Shown here one piece after another: positions 15,570 through 23,834 of a stretch of 64,000 nucleotides of DNA (the first letter of the stretch is position 1; the number at the start of each line of letters is the position of its first letter). The notes below the pieces were generated by a model. That model worked only from the letters and a program-made list of their open reading frames with translations, did no database searches and was not told the origin of the DNA. Location: contig CASFDV010000004.1 of the NCBI GenBank assembly GCA_949293555.1, positions 38,425 through 102,424 on the forward strand, in the 5' to 3' direction. The position numbers were made by a program, and so were the translations under genes. The DNA comes from an uncultured Bacillota bacterium (GTDB lineage Bacteria > Bacillota_I > Bacilli_A > RFN20 > CAG-826).

Positions 15570-16949
15570 ATGGATAGATATGCGATCATCCTTGCCGCTG
15601 GCAAGGGAAGCCGGATGAAGAGCCGGCGTGAGGACATCAGCAAGGTTTCCTTCCCTGTGCTGGGGAGGCCTCTGGTCAAATGGATCATCGAGGCCCTCAA
15701 GCCTCTCGGGGCCAAGCGGCTCATCGCGATCATCGGGTTCGGCGGCGCTACTTCGGAGCCGATCGTGAAAGAAGACTGCGAAGTCGTGTGGCAAAAGGAG
15801 CAGAAGGGCGCGGGGCATGCCGTCATGCAGGTCGCCCCGCTTCTTGAAGGGAAGGAAGGGCAGACCATCATCTGCTGCGGCGACACTCCCCTCATCACGA
15901 CGGAGCTCTACCAAGGCCTCTTCGACGCCCACGAGAAAGCCGGTAACTTCCTGACCATCATGACTTCCGTCCTGGACGAGCCCCATGGCTATGGAAGGAT
16001 CGTCCGCGACGCCGCCGGGAACGTCATCCAGATTCGCGAGCAGAAAGATTGCGACGACGAGGCCGAGAAGATCCGCGAGGTGAACGCCGGCGTTTATGTC
16101 TTCGACAACAAGGAGCTTTTCGAAGCGCTGCATCACATCACAACGAACAACGCGGCCGGAGAATACTACCTGACCGATGTCATCGAGCTGTTCGCGAAGA
16201 AGGGGCTGAAGGTCGGGACTTTCGAGGTCGCTGACATCGACGAGACGATGGGCGTGAACGACCGCCATCAACTATCGATCGCCGAGGCGAACTTGAAGGC
16301 CAGGATCAACCGGGAGCACATGCTTCGCGGGGTCACCATCGAAGACAGCGCTACGACCTTTATCGGCCCGGATGTCACCATAGGGGCGGACACGATCATC
16401 CGTCCCGGGTGCTACATCATGGGCAAGACAGTGATTGGCGAAGGGAACCTCATCGGTCCGAACACCTATATCGAAGACAGCGTCATCGGTTCTGAGAACG
16501 AAGTCCTCGCCTCCTGGCTGACGGATACCGTAATCGGGGATCACAACCACATCGGGCCATATTTCCATGCCCGGAACGGGACGGTGATTGCCAGCCGAAC
16601 CGCCCTAGGCAACTTCTGTGAGTTCAAGAACGCGACCGTTGCCGACGGGGCCAAGGCGCATCACCTCTCCTACATCGGCGACGCTTCGATCGGCAAGGGT
16701 GCCAACATCGGCTGCGGGGTCATCACCGCGAACTACGACGGAACGAAGAAGCACCACACGGAGATTGACGAAGGCGCCTTCGTCGGTTGCGACAGCGTTC
16801 TTGTTGCCCCTGTCGCCATCGGGAAGGATGCTCTGGTCGCTGCCGGAAGCGTTGTGACCGACGACGTGCCCGAAGGAGCCACCGCTTTCGCGAGAAGCAA
16901 GCAGACGAACAAGCCGGGCACCGCTAAGAAACTACTCAAAAGAGAGTGA
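15570..16949 (+). CDS. glmU: Bifunctional UDP-N-acetylglucosamine pyrophosphorylase / glucosamine-1-phosphate N-acetyltransferase
   Basis: Makes UDP-GlcNAc for peptidoglycan, 459 residues. The N-terminal Rossmann-like uridylyltransferase has the motif LAAGKGSRMKS. The C-terminal left-handed beta helix has hexapeptide repeats and the acetyltransferase segment GCGVITANYDGTKKHHTEI. AAGGAG lies before the ATG. It is followed by a terminator, which closes the housekeeping run that starts near mnmE. Confidence 0.96.
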   Translation: MDRYAIILAAGKGSRMKSRREDISKVSFPVLGRPLVKWIIEALKPLGAKRLIAIIGFGGATSEPIVKEDCEVVWQKEQKGAGHAVMQVAPLLEGKEGQTIICCGDTPLITTELYQGLFDAHEKAGNFLTIMTSVLDEPHGYGRIVRDAAGNVIQIREQKDCDDEAEKIREVNAGVYVFDNKELFEALHHITTNNAAGEYYLTDVIELFAKKGLKVGTFEVADIDETMGVNDRHQLSIAEANLKARINREHMLRGVTIEDSATTFIGPDVTIGADTIIRPGCYIMGKTVIGEGNLIGPNTYIEDSVIGSENEVLASWLTDTVIGDHNHIGPYFHARNGTVIASRTALGNFCEFKNATVADGAKAHHLSYIGDASIGKGANIGCGVITANYDGTKKHHTEIDEGAFVGCDSVLVAPVAIGKDALVAAGSVVTDDVPEGATAFARSKQTNKPGTAKKLLKRE

Positions 16950-16970
16950 TGTAACGCAAACAGCGTTACA
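16950..16970. promoter_or_regulatory. Palindromic operator copy 1
   Basis: TGTAACGC-N5-GCGTTACA, a perfect 8+5+8 palindrome directly after the glmU stop. An identical-arm copy lies at 17035-17055, centre to centre 85 bp (about 8 helical turns). See the second copy. Confidence 0.7.
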
Positions 16971-16980
16971 CATAAATCAT

Positions 16981-17015
16981 GATGGCACCGAATAAATACA
17001 TGGTGCCATCTTTTT
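16981..17015 (+). terminator. Terminator after glmU
   Basis: Stem GATGGCACC / GGTGCCATC with a 12-nt loop, followed by TTTTT. It lies between the two palindromes and isolates the next cassette from glmU transcription. Confidence 0.85.
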
Positions 17016-17027
17016 CTAATTTCAACG

Positions 17028-17057
17028 TTGTTTATGTAACGCTTCTAGCGTTACACT
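17028..17057 (+). promoter_or_regulatory. Palindromic operator copy 2 overlapping the promoter of the RHH gene
   Basis: TGTAACGC-N5-GCGTTACA (17035-17055) fills the space between a weak -35 TTGTTT (17028-17033) and a -10 TACACT (17052-17057, 18-bp spacer). The ATG at 17064 is 7 nt after the -10 and no Shine-Dalgarno is visible, so the transcript would be leaderless and fully controlled by whatever binds the palindrome. The downstream ribbon-helix-helix protein is the natural candidate. Confidence 0.6.
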
Positions 17058-17063
17058 TTGGAT

Positions 17064-17333
17064 ATGACGAAGACAACTTTGAATCTTAGGGTGGATCCCA
17101 GGGTCAAAAGAGACGCCGAGAAGGTGTTCTCCAAGCTTGGGATAACCATGACGTTTGCGGTGACAGAGTTTCTTAAGGCGGCCGCTAGGGAGGGACGGCT
17201 TCCTTTCTCCCTTGAGCTCGGGACTTCCGTTGGGAAGAAACCTGTGCCGCCGAAGACGAAGGTGGGGAAGCCTTCTGCCCGCGAAGAAAAGAAACCCTCC
17301 CTTACTCTGAAAAAAGCCCTGGAATATCTTTGA
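17064..17333 (+). CDS. RelB/DinJ-like ribbon-helix-helix protein
   Basis: Protein of 89 residues. Residues 1-50 (TKTTLNLRVDPRVKRDAEKV ... FAVTEFLKAAAREGRLPFSL) match the ribbon-helix-helix DNA-binding part of RelB/DinJ antitoxins. The C-terminal half is Pro/Lys-rich and ends LKKALEYL. No RelE/YafQ-type toxin follows; the next gene, 3 bp later, encodes a macrodomain protein. Probably a DNA-binding autorepressor acting on the two palindromes upstream (inference). The start is ATG 17064; an in-frame TTG at 17058 is less likely. Confidence 0.75.
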   Translation: MTKTTLNLRVDPRVKRDAEKVFSKLGITMTFAVTEFLKAAAREGRLPFSLELGTSVGKKPVPPKTKVGKPSAREEKKPSLTLKKALEYL

Positions 17334-17336
17334 TAT

Positions 17337-18119
17337 ATGGAAGATGGCGCCCGTATCGAGAGAATGATCGAAATCCTTTTGGCCGATCACCCGGAGCATT
17401 CCTTTCTTGTCCGCCAATGCGGGAAGGGGTACGGAGAAAGGAGAAGCCTTCTCCGTGGTTTGATGGCGCTACGTCCCCCCGGCCCCCTATCCGAAGAGTT
17501 CTATCGCCTAGAAGGCGCTCTCCTTGACGAAGAAAGGGAAGCTTCCGGTTTGATCGACGTGCTATCCCTTCCCGCCTCCGCCCTTCCGAAGATCACCCAT
17601 TTCCACGGGAACATGCTCCGTCTTGTCGCCGACGCCTATGTGAACGAGGCGAACGTCGAGCTCCAGGGCTGCTTCGTCCCTGGGCATCGCTCTCTCGACA
17701 GCAGGATCCACTCCGCCGCGGGACTTGAGCTCCGGAACGCCTGCAAGGCTCTTTTTGACAAGGACAAGCCCATCGGGCCTGGCTATGCCGGGATGACCAA
17801 GGGGTATCACCTTGCCGCCCCTTACGTGATCCATGCCGTCGGGCCTTCCATCAGGGGGAGGGTACGCGACATCGACCTCAACGCCCTGCGGAAGACCTAT
17901 CGGAAGACGATGTCCCTGGCAAGGAAGGCCGGTCTTCGTTCCATCGCCTTCCCGTGCCTATCTGCCGGAGAGAGGGGTTTCCCGAGGAAAGAGGCCTGCG
18001 GCATCGCCGTGGACGTCGTCCTGGAGGAAATTGCCGCCTGGAAGGACGCCCCGATCGTCTGCTTCGTCACCGAGAAGGACGAGGACCGGGCGCTTTACGA
18101 GGAAAGGCTCGGGATCTAG
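17337..18119 (+). CDS. Zinc-type macrodomain protein (protein-ADP-ribose hydrolase-like)
   Basis: Protein of 260 residues. The N-terminal helical part (1-75) is followed by a macrodomain. Visible motifs are FHGNMLRLVADAYVNEANVE (ADP-ribose loop), LQGCFVPGHRSLDSRIHSAAG, KGYHLAAPYVIHAVGP and AFPCLSAGERGFPRKEA (second loop). The GCF..GHR segment matches the zinc-dependent macrodomains of SirTM operons, but the expected third ligand (Cys after HR) is Ser here. Such enzymes remove ADP-ribose from proteins. No sirtuin, lipoate ligase or GcvH-L gene is nearby. It is coupled to the RHH gene upstream. Confidence 0.82.
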   Translation: MEDGARIERMIEILLADHPEHSFLVRQCGKGYGERRSLLRGLMALRPPGPLSEEFYRLEGALLDEEREASGLIDVLSLPASALPKITHFHGNMLRLVADAYVNEANVELQGCFVPGHRSLDSRIHSAAGLELRNACKALFDKDKPIGPGYAGMTKGYHLAAPYVIHAVGPSIRGRVRDIDLNALRKTYRKTMSLARKAGLRSIAFPCLSAGERGFPRKEACGIAVDVVLEEIAAWKDAPIVCFVTEKDEDRALYEERLGI

Positions 18120-18121
18120 CG

Positions 18122-18304
18122 ATGTTCTTCTGGAAGAACGCGAGGAAGGCCCGTCCTTCGCCCCTTGAGGAGGTCGAGAAGGAACGCCTTCTTGGGAACA
18201 AAGGCAAGGCCGCCGCCCTTCTCGAGAGCTACCGTCGCTCGGGAGACATCGGGGAAGCTGCCTACCAAAGGGAGAAGGAGCTTCTCCTGAAGGAACTGGT
18301 CTAG
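18122..18304 (+). CDS. Small SHOCT-like protein
   Basis: Protein of 60 residues, starting 2 bp after the macrodomain stop. The C-terminal half (LLESYRRSGDIGEAAYQREKELLLKEL) has the short amphipathic layout of SHOCT domains. The N-terminus is basic and aromatic (MFFWKNARKARP). No clear Shine-Dalgarno, so translation may depend on coupling. Function unknown. Confidence 0.55.
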   Translation: MFFWKNARKARPSPLEEVEKERLLGNKGKAAALLESYRRSGDIGEAAYQREKELLLKELV

Positions 18305-18313
18305 GAACAAGAA

Positions 18314-18344
18314 AGGCCCCTCCAAATGGAGGGGCCTCCTTTTC
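18314..18344. terminator. Bidirectional terminator between the RHH/macro cassette and ppdK
   Basis: Stem AGGCCCCTCC / GGAGGGGCCT with an AAAT loop. It is followed by CCTTTT on the plus strand and preceded by GAAA (TTTC on the minus strand). It lies between two convergent genes. Confidence 0.8.
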
Positions 18345-18359
18345 GTCCTTTGGGACGGG

Positions 18360-21014
18360 CTACTTCTTCGCGGCCCTCTTCTTGAGGATGTTGGCCTGGG
18401 CCGCCGCGAGGCGGGCGAGGGGCACCCGGAAGGGAGAGCAGGAGACGTAGTCGAGCCCGACGCCGTCGTAGAAGGCGATGGAGGCGGGGTCGCCGCCGGT
18501 CTCGCCGCAGACGCCAACGACGAGCTCCGGGCGGGTCGCGCGGCCGCGCTCGAAGGCGATCTTCACGAGCTCGCCGACGCCGTCGACGTCGACGGTCTGG
18601 AACGGGTCGAACTCGTAGATCTTGTGCTCGTAGTAGAAGGGCAGGAACTGGCCGGCGTCATCGCGGGAGAAGCCCATGGTGAGCTGGGTCAGGTCGTTGG
18701 TGCCGTAGGAGAAGAACTCGGCCTCCTTGGCGATGTCCCCGGCCCTGAGGCAGGCCCGCGGAATCTCGATCATGGTGCCGATCTTGTAGGAGAGCCTGTG
18801 GCCCGCCTTCGCCATCTCGTCCTCGACGGCCTTGACGACGACGTTCTTCGCCCACTGGAACTCCTTGAGCTCGCCAGCGAGCGGGATCATGATCTCCGGC
18901 TCGATGTCGTGCCCGAGCTCCTTGCTCGCCTTGAGGGCGGCCTGGATGATCGCGGTCGCCTGCATGCGGTAGATCTCCGGGTAGGCGACGCAGAGGCGGC
19001 ACCCGCGGAAGCCCATCATCGGGTTGGCTTGGTGGAGCTGGTTGATCTTGTCCTTGACCTTCTCGACGGTGACGCCGAGCGCCTTGGCGATGCCGGCGAT
19101 CTTCTCTTCCTCGTGGATCTCGGGGAGGAACTCGTGGAGAGGCGGGTCGAGGAGACGGATGCAGACATGGCTGTCGGGGTTGGCCATGTACATGGCGTAG
19201 AAGTCGCTCACCTGGTAGGGGCGGAGCCTCTCGAGGGCGGCCTCGCGCTGCTCGGCGGTGTCGCTGAGGATCATGCTCCTCATGTTGAGGATGCGGTCGT
19301 CGGCGAAGAACATGCGCTCGGTGCGGCAGAGCCCGATGCCCTCGGCGCCGAACTTCCTGGCGTTCTGGGCGTCGAGCGGGGTGTTGCAGTTGGCGCGGAT
19401 CTTGAGCCTGCGGTACTTGTCCGCCCAGGCCATCATGCGGCCGAAGTAGCCGCCGAGGTCGGCCTCGGTCATGGCGATCGCGCCTTCGTAGACGTTGCCG
19501 GTGTTGCCGTCGACGGAGAGGACGTCCTTCTCGGTGTACACCTTGTCGCCGATCGTGAGGGTCTTCTTCTCCTCGTTGATGATGGCGGCGGTGCAGCCGA
19601 CGGTGCAGCACTTGCCCATCGAGCGGGCGACGACGGCCGCGTGGGAGGTCATGCCGCCGCGGGAGGTGATGATCGCCTCGGCGTTGACCATGCCGATGAT
19701 GTCCTCGGGGGAGGTCTCGGCGCGGGCGAGGATGACCTTGCGCCCGGCGTCATGCTCGGCCTTGGCTTCCTCGGCGGTGAAGACGAGGTGGCCGGTGCCG
19801 GCGCCCGGGGAGGCCGGGAGGCCGGTGAGGACCGGCGTGTGCTTCTTGAGGTCGGCCGCGTCGAAGGTCGGGTGGAGCAGGTCGTTCAGCATCTTCGGCT
19901 CGACGCGGAGGGTGGCCTCCTCCTCGTCGATGAGGCCCTCGTCGACGAGGTCGCAGGCGACCTTGAGGGCGGCGCGGGCGGTGCGCTTGCCGTTCCTGGT
20001 CTGCAGGAAGTAGAGCTTGCCCTTCTCGATGGTGTACTCCATGTCCTGCATGTCCTTGAAGTACCGCTCCATGTTCTTGATGGCCTCGACGAACTGCTTG
20101 TAGACGTCGGGCATCCTTCTCTCGAGCTCATCGATGTGGAGCGGGGTGCGGACCCCGGCGACCACGTCCTCGCCCTGGGCGTTGGGGAGGAACTCCGCGT
20201 AGATCTTGTTCTCGCCGGTGGAGGGGTTGCGGGAGAAGGCGACGCCGGTGCCGCAGTCCTCGCCCATGTTGCCGAACACCATGGTCTGGACGTTGACGGC
20301 GGTGCCCCAGCTGTAGGGGATGCCGTTCATCTGGCGGTAGACGTTGGCGCGCTCGTTGTCCCAGCTGCGGAAGACGGCGGCGACCGCCTCCTTGAGCTGC
20401 TCGTAGGGGTCGGTCGGGAACTCCTCGTGGAAGACGTTCCTGTAGTACTCCTTGTACTTGGCGACCAGGCCCTTCAGTTCTTCGGCGGTCACCTCGGTGT
20501 CGAGCTTATAGCCGCGGGTTTCCTTGATTTCATCGAGCATCTTGTCCATCTCGGTGCGCGGATGGCCCTTGGCGATGTTCGTGAACATGAGGATGAAGCG
20601 GCGATAGGAGTCGTAGGCGAAGCGCTCGTTGCCGGTGGCCTTCACCATCGCCTCGCAGGTCTCGTCGTTGAGGCCGAGGTTGAGGATGGTGTCCATCATG
20701 CCAGGCATCGAGACGCGGGCGCCGGAGCGGACGGAGACGAGCAGGGGCATTCCCTTTCCGCCGAACTCCTTGCCCGAGGCCTTCTCGATTTCATGGACGT
20801 GCCTGACGACGTCCTCCCAAACGACGTCCGGGATCTTCTTGCCCGAGGCGTAGTAGAGGTTGCAGGCTTCGGTGGAGATGGTGAAGCCGGCAGGGATGTT
20901 CATCCCGGCGGCGGTCATCTCGGCAAGGCCTGCGCCCTTTCCTCCGAGGATGTCCTTTCCGAGCCGGAGCTCGTGGGCCTCCTTGAAGGAGAAGACATAC
21001 TTCTTGTCTGCCAT
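18360..21014 (-). CDS. ppdK: Pyruvate, phosphate dikinase
   Basis: Interconverts pyruvate + ATP + phosphate with PEP + AMP + PPi. The protein has 884 residues, the usual length. The N-terminal ATP-grasp part begins YVFSFKEAHELRLGKDILGG. The swivelling phosphohistidine domain has GGMTSHAAVVARSMGK (His near residue 458). The C-terminal PEP/pyruvate barrel has GFRGCRLCVAYPEIYRMQA and VGVCGETGGDPAS. The start is ATG at 21014 with AGGAGGAA upstream; an upstream ATG at 21044 is less likely. It reads towards oriC, against the local trend. Confidence 0.96.
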   Translation of the reverse strand: MADKKYVFSFKEAHELRLGKDILGGKGAGLAEMTAAGMNIPAGFTISTEACNLYYASGKKIPDVVWEDVVRHVHEIEKASGKEFGGKGMPLLVSVRSGARVSMPGMMDTILNLGLNDETCEAMVKATGNERFAYDSYRRFILMFTNIAKGHPRTEMDKMLDEIKETRGYKLDTEVTAEELKGLVAKYKEYYRNVFHEEFPTDPYEQLKEAVAAVFRSWDNERANVYRQMNGIPYSWGTAVNVQTMVFGNMGEDCGTGVAFSRNPSTGENKIYAEFLPNAQGEDVVAGVRTPLHIDELERRMPDVYKQFVEAIKNMERYFKDMQDMEYTIEKGKLYFLQTRNGKRTARAALKVACDLVDEGLIDEEEATLRVEPKMLNDLLHPTFDAADLKKHTPVLTGLPASPGAGTGHLVFTAEEAKAEHDAGRKVILARAETSPEDIIGMVNAEAIITSRGGMTSHAAVVARSMGKCCTVGCTAAIINEEKKTLTIGDKVYTEKDVLSVDGNTGNVYEGAIAMTEADLGGYFGRMMAWADKYRRLKIRANCNTPLDAQNARKFGAEGIGLCRTERMFFADDRILNMRSMILSDTAEQREAALERLRPYQVSDFYAMYMANPDSHVCIRLLDPPLHEFLPEIHEEEKIAGIAKALGVTVEKVKDKINQLHQANPMMGFRGCRLCVAYPEIYRMQATAIIQAALKASKELGHDIEPEIMIPLAGELKEFQWAKNVVVKAVEDEMAKAGHRLSYKIGTMIEIPRACLRAGDIAKEAEFFSYGTNDLTQLTMGFSRDDAGQFLPFYYEHKIYEFDPFQTVDVDGVGELVKIAFERGRATRPELVVGVCGETGGDPASIAFYDGVGLDYVSCSPFRVPLARLAAAQANILKKRAAKK

Positions 21015-21059
21015 TGATTCCTCCTGAGACAATTCGCGGGCCATTGGCCCAACAGACTA

Positions 21060-21068
21060 AATATAGCA
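21060..21068 (-). promoter_or_regulatory. Extended -10 promoter of ppdK
   Basis: On the minus strand TGC-TATATT forms an extended -10 about 46 bp before the ppdK ATG. No clear -35 is visible, which is normal for extended -10 promoters. Confidence 0.5.
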
Positions 21069-21129
21069 TGCGCGCCCACGTGTTTCGCGTGTGATTCGAT
21101 GGACGCTCCTTTTTGATGGGCATTTCCGA

Positions 21130-21158
21130 TTGCCACGTCCCGCGCCTCGGGCTAAATT
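21130..21158 (+). promoter_or_regulatory. Promoter of the FGGY kinase
   Basis: -35 TTGCCA (21130-21135), exact 17-bp spacer, -10 TAAATT (21153-21158), 21 bp before the kinase ATG and just before its GGAAGGAG ribosome-binding site. Confidence 0.6.
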
Positions 21159-21179
21159 GCCTAAAGGAAGGAGAACTGG

Positions 21180-22769
21180 ATGGCCTCTGACTCACTCTTC
21201 CTTACGATCGACTGGGGGACCCAGAGCGTCCGCGTCGGCCTTTTCGACAAGGAGGGGCGGCAGGTCGCGATGGAGAAGGAGACCTACGACCCTCCTTACT
21301 TCAGCCTTCATCCGAACTACGCCGAGCAGGAGGCGGGCCGCTACTTCGAGTACTTCGCGATGGCCTCGCGCCGCCTTGCCGAGAAGAACGGGCCGCTTTT
21401 CGACCGGGTCGTCGGGGCGACGGTCAGCTGCTTCCGCGACACCGCGGTGCTCCTGGACAAGGACAGGAGGCCTCTCCGTCCCTCGATCCTCTGGCTCGAC
21501 CAGCGGATGGCCGACTGCCGGAAGAAGCTTCCCTTTCTCTCGCGCCTTGCCTTCGGGCTCGTCGGGATGAGCGACACCGCCAACTACAATCGGGCGCGCT
21601 CGGCGAGCAACTGGATCCAGGAGCACGAGCCCGATGTCTGGGCGAGGGCGGACAAGTACGTGAACATCTCCACCTACATGGTCTACCTCCTCACGGGGAA
21701 CCTCCGCGATTCCGCGAGCGCCTTCGCGGGGCACTACCCCATCGACATGAAGCGCCAGCGCTGGTACAAGGACCCCGAGCATCACCTGAAAGGCCAGATC
21801 TTCGGGCTCAGGGCGGACCAGCTTCCGGAACTCGTCCCCTCAGGCTCGGTCTTTGGAAATATCACTCACGAAGCAAGCGTTTTGACAGGGATTCCGGAAG
21901 GGCTCCCCCTTTATGCAGCCGGGAGCGACAAGTCCTGCGAGACCTTGGGGCTTGGCGTAATCGACGAGACGGTCGCGGCGATTTCCTACGGGACAGCCTC
22001 GACGGTGGAGACGACGCTGGACCGCTACGTCGTTTCCGAGCGCTTCCTTCCCGGCTACCCGAGCGCAGTCCCCGGCTACTACAACATGGACATCCAGGTG
22101 TACCGGGGCTACTGGATGATCAACTGGTTCCTCAAGGAATTCGGGGGGACGGTCCGCGCGGGGGACATGCTGGAGGCGCCATCCGCCGCCGACTTCGACA
22201 AGAAGCTGCCGCAGGTCCCTCCTGGATCCGACGGGCTTGTCCTCCAGCCCTATTGGGGGCCACCCCTTTCCCGCCCCCTTGCCAAGGGCGCGATCATCGG
22301 CTTCAGCGACTCCATCACCCAGGAGCACTTCTACCGGGCGATCGTCGAGGGCATCGCGTATGCCCTCAGGGAAGGTCTTGAGAAGTTCGAAAGAAGGCTC
22401 CGCAAGAGGATTCCTGCCCTCAGGGTTTCCGGGGGAGGCTCCCGGAGCGACGAGATCTGCCAGATCACCGCGGACATCCTCGGGAAGCCGGTGACCAGGG
22501 TCCAGACGTACGAGTCATCCTCGCTTGGCGCCGCCATCGCGGGCTTCCTCGCCGCCGGGGAGTTCCACGGCCTCCGGGAGGCGGTGAACTCGATGGTGGA
22601 GACCCGCGATTCCTTCTTCCCGAACCCAAGGGCAAAGGAACGCTACGACTACCTTTACGAGCACGCCTACCTTCGCCTCTATCCTTGCCTGAAGGGGATT
22701 TACAAGGACATCAAGGACTTCAACCTCAGGGAGGAAAGGGAACGCCTCCGCGAGGAAGAAAACGAATAG
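21180..22769 (+). CDS. FGGY-family carbohydrate kinase (xylulokinase-like)
   Basis: Protein of 529 residues. The N-terminal ATPase fold begins LFLTIDWGTQSVRVGLFDKEG. The substrate-site segment is PSILWLDQRMADC, and the C-terminal FGGY signature region is GGGSRSDEICQITADILGKPV followed by SSLGAAIAG. It most resembles xylulokinase/gluconokinase-type FGGY enzymes; the sugar cannot be named from sequence. It is monocistronic, divergent from ppdK, and not next to an isomerase or transporter. The C-terminal tail (LREERERLREEENE) is highly charged. Confidence 0.85.
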   Translation: MASDSLFLTIDWGTQSVRVGLFDKEGRQVAMEKETYDPPYFSLHPNYAEQEAGRYFEYFAMASRRLAEKNGPLFDRVVGATVSCFRDTAVLLDKDRRPLRPSILWLDQRMADCRKKLPFLSRLAFGLVGMSDTANYNRARSASNWIQEHEPDVWARADKYVNISTYMVYLLTGNLRDSASAFAGHYPIDMKRQRWYKDPEHHLKGQIFGLRADQLPELVPSGSVFGNITHEASVLTGIPEGLPLYAAGSDKSCETLGLGVIDETVAAISYGTASTVETTLDRYVVSERFLPGYPSAVPGYYNMDIQVYRGYWMINWFLKEFGGTVRAGDMLEAPSAADFDKKLPQVPPGSDGLVLQPYWGPPLSRPLAKGAIIGFSDSITQEHFYRAIVEGIAYALREGLEKFERRLRKRIPALRVSGGGSRSDEICQITADILGKPVTRVQTYESSSLGAAIAGFLAAGEFHGLREAVNSMVETRDSFFPNPRAKERYDYLYEHAYLRLYPCLKGIYKDIKDFNLREERERLREEENE

Positions 22770-22771
22770 GA

Positions 22772-22798
22772 AAAACGCCGGGAGACCGGCGTTTTCTT
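22772..22798. terminator. Bidirectional terminator between the kinase and the DUF368 gene
   Basis: Stem AAAACGCCGG / CCGGCGTTTT with a GAGA loop. The T tract and its A complement flank the stem, so it can serve both convergent genes. Confidence 0.85.
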
Positions 22799-22809
22799 GA
22801 TAAGAATGG

Positions 22810-23772
22810 CTATTCTGCTGGTATTTCCGCGTTTTGCTTTGCTTCTTGCTGGCGCTTGATCACGAGCCTTGAGACGAAGTAGAAGCCAACCGCCGCTAGG
22901 ACGAGGAGCGCCGCCCCGAGGCCGTACTCCCAGCCCGGCGTCACTTCATAAAGCCACGTGTAGCCTCCGTCCGCGAGGTCGACGACGTCCTGGTTGAGGT
23001 ACATCGCGGGGATGCTCCCGAGGATGAAGCCAAGGACCGCCTCGAAGGTGACTTTCCTGTGCCTTGTGATGAGGTCGTTCATCACCTTGCTGGAGGCGAT
23101 CGCCCCCAGGAAGATGCCGAGGAGCAGGCACAGGGTGATCCCGATTCCCGAGGGGATCCGGTCCGTGTTGTGGAACATCGAGTTGTCGCCGATGAAGATC
23201 CCCATGGTCGGCTGGTAGAGGCCGAATATATGGAGGATCATCGCCCCGGATATGCCCGGGACGATGCAGGCGGCCATCGCGATGAAGCCGACGAGAATGA
23301 CGACGGGGTATATCCACCATTCCCCGGCGACGAAATAGCTTTCAAGATCGAAGTGCCAGAAGATCTTCGAGAGAAGGGAGAACACCCCGATGAGCGCGGC
23401 GAGGAGGAAGCCCCCTACGAGGAGGAGCCAGTCCTTCGTCCTCATTTCCTTGAACGAGACCTCCCTCGTGATGATGGGGAGGGTGCCGAGGAGAAGGCCG
23501 GTGAAGAGGCATGAGATCGCGAAGGGGGCGTAGTCATAGCCGTAGGTCACGGCGATGAGGAGGACGATCGCGGCGATGACTGCTCCGAGGCAGATGGGGA
23601 TGAGGGTCATCGCGGCGTTCCAGAAGTCCTTCCTAAGGCGGGAGATGTTGCCGACGAGCTTCTCGTAGATGCCGACGACGATCGCCATCGTGCCGGCGGA
23701 GACGCCCGGAATCATGCCAAGGCCGAACGAGGTGCCCCTGGCGAAGTCAGAGAACCATTCTTTCGCAGTCAT
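22810..23772 (-). CDS. popT: DUF368 membrane protein (PopT-like undecaprenyl phosphate translocase)
   Basis: Polytopic membrane protein, 320 residues, with about eight to ten hydrophobic segments. It has the two inverted family motifs GMIPGVSAGTMAIVVGIYE (near residue 20) and CIVPGISGAMILHIFGLY (near residue 185). DUF368 proteins (PopT) recycle undecaprenyl phosphate across the membrane for cell-wall synthesis, alongside DedA/UptA. The role here is inferred from the family. The start is ATG 23772; a TTG frame extends to 23808 but adds an unrelated stretch. No clear Shine-Dalgarno. Confidence 0.87.
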   Translation of the reverse strand: MTAKEWFSDFARGTSFGLGMIPGVSAGTMAIVVGIYEKLVGNISRLRKDFWNAAMTLIPICLGAVIAAIVLLIAVTYGYDYAPFAISCLFTGLLLGTLPIITREVSFKEMRTKDWLLLVGGFLLAALIGVFSLLSKIFWHFDLESYFVAGEWWIYPVVILVGFIAMAACIVPGISGAMILHIFGLYQPTMGIFIGDNSMFHNTDRIPSGIGITLCLLLGIFLGAIASSKVMNDLITRHRKVTFEAVLGFILGSIPAMYLNQDVVDLADGGYTWLYEVTPGWEYGLGAALLVLAAVGFYFVSRLVIKRQQEAKQNAEIPAE

Positions 23773-23834
23773 GGTGGACACTATATAGAAGTATCCGCGG
23801 ACAAGCACTCCGGGGTGTTAGAATCCTCGCGCCT

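Noticed and set aside
17064..18119. Classical RelBE or DarTG toxin-antitoxin pair
   Set aside because: The RHH protein resembles RelB but no RelE-fold toxin follows. The macrodomain is of the Zn hydrolase type and there is no DarT-like gene.
18624..21017. A 797-codon open frame on the plus strand opposite ppdK, and similar long antisense frames opposite yidC/jag (7730-9952), ftsH (30177-32495) and the ABC genes (48198-49886, 50248-52215)
   Set aside because: They are shadows caused by high G+C third positions. Their translations are low-complexity (Leu/Val/Asp/Gly/Arg) and match no family, while the opposite strand encodes clear proteins.
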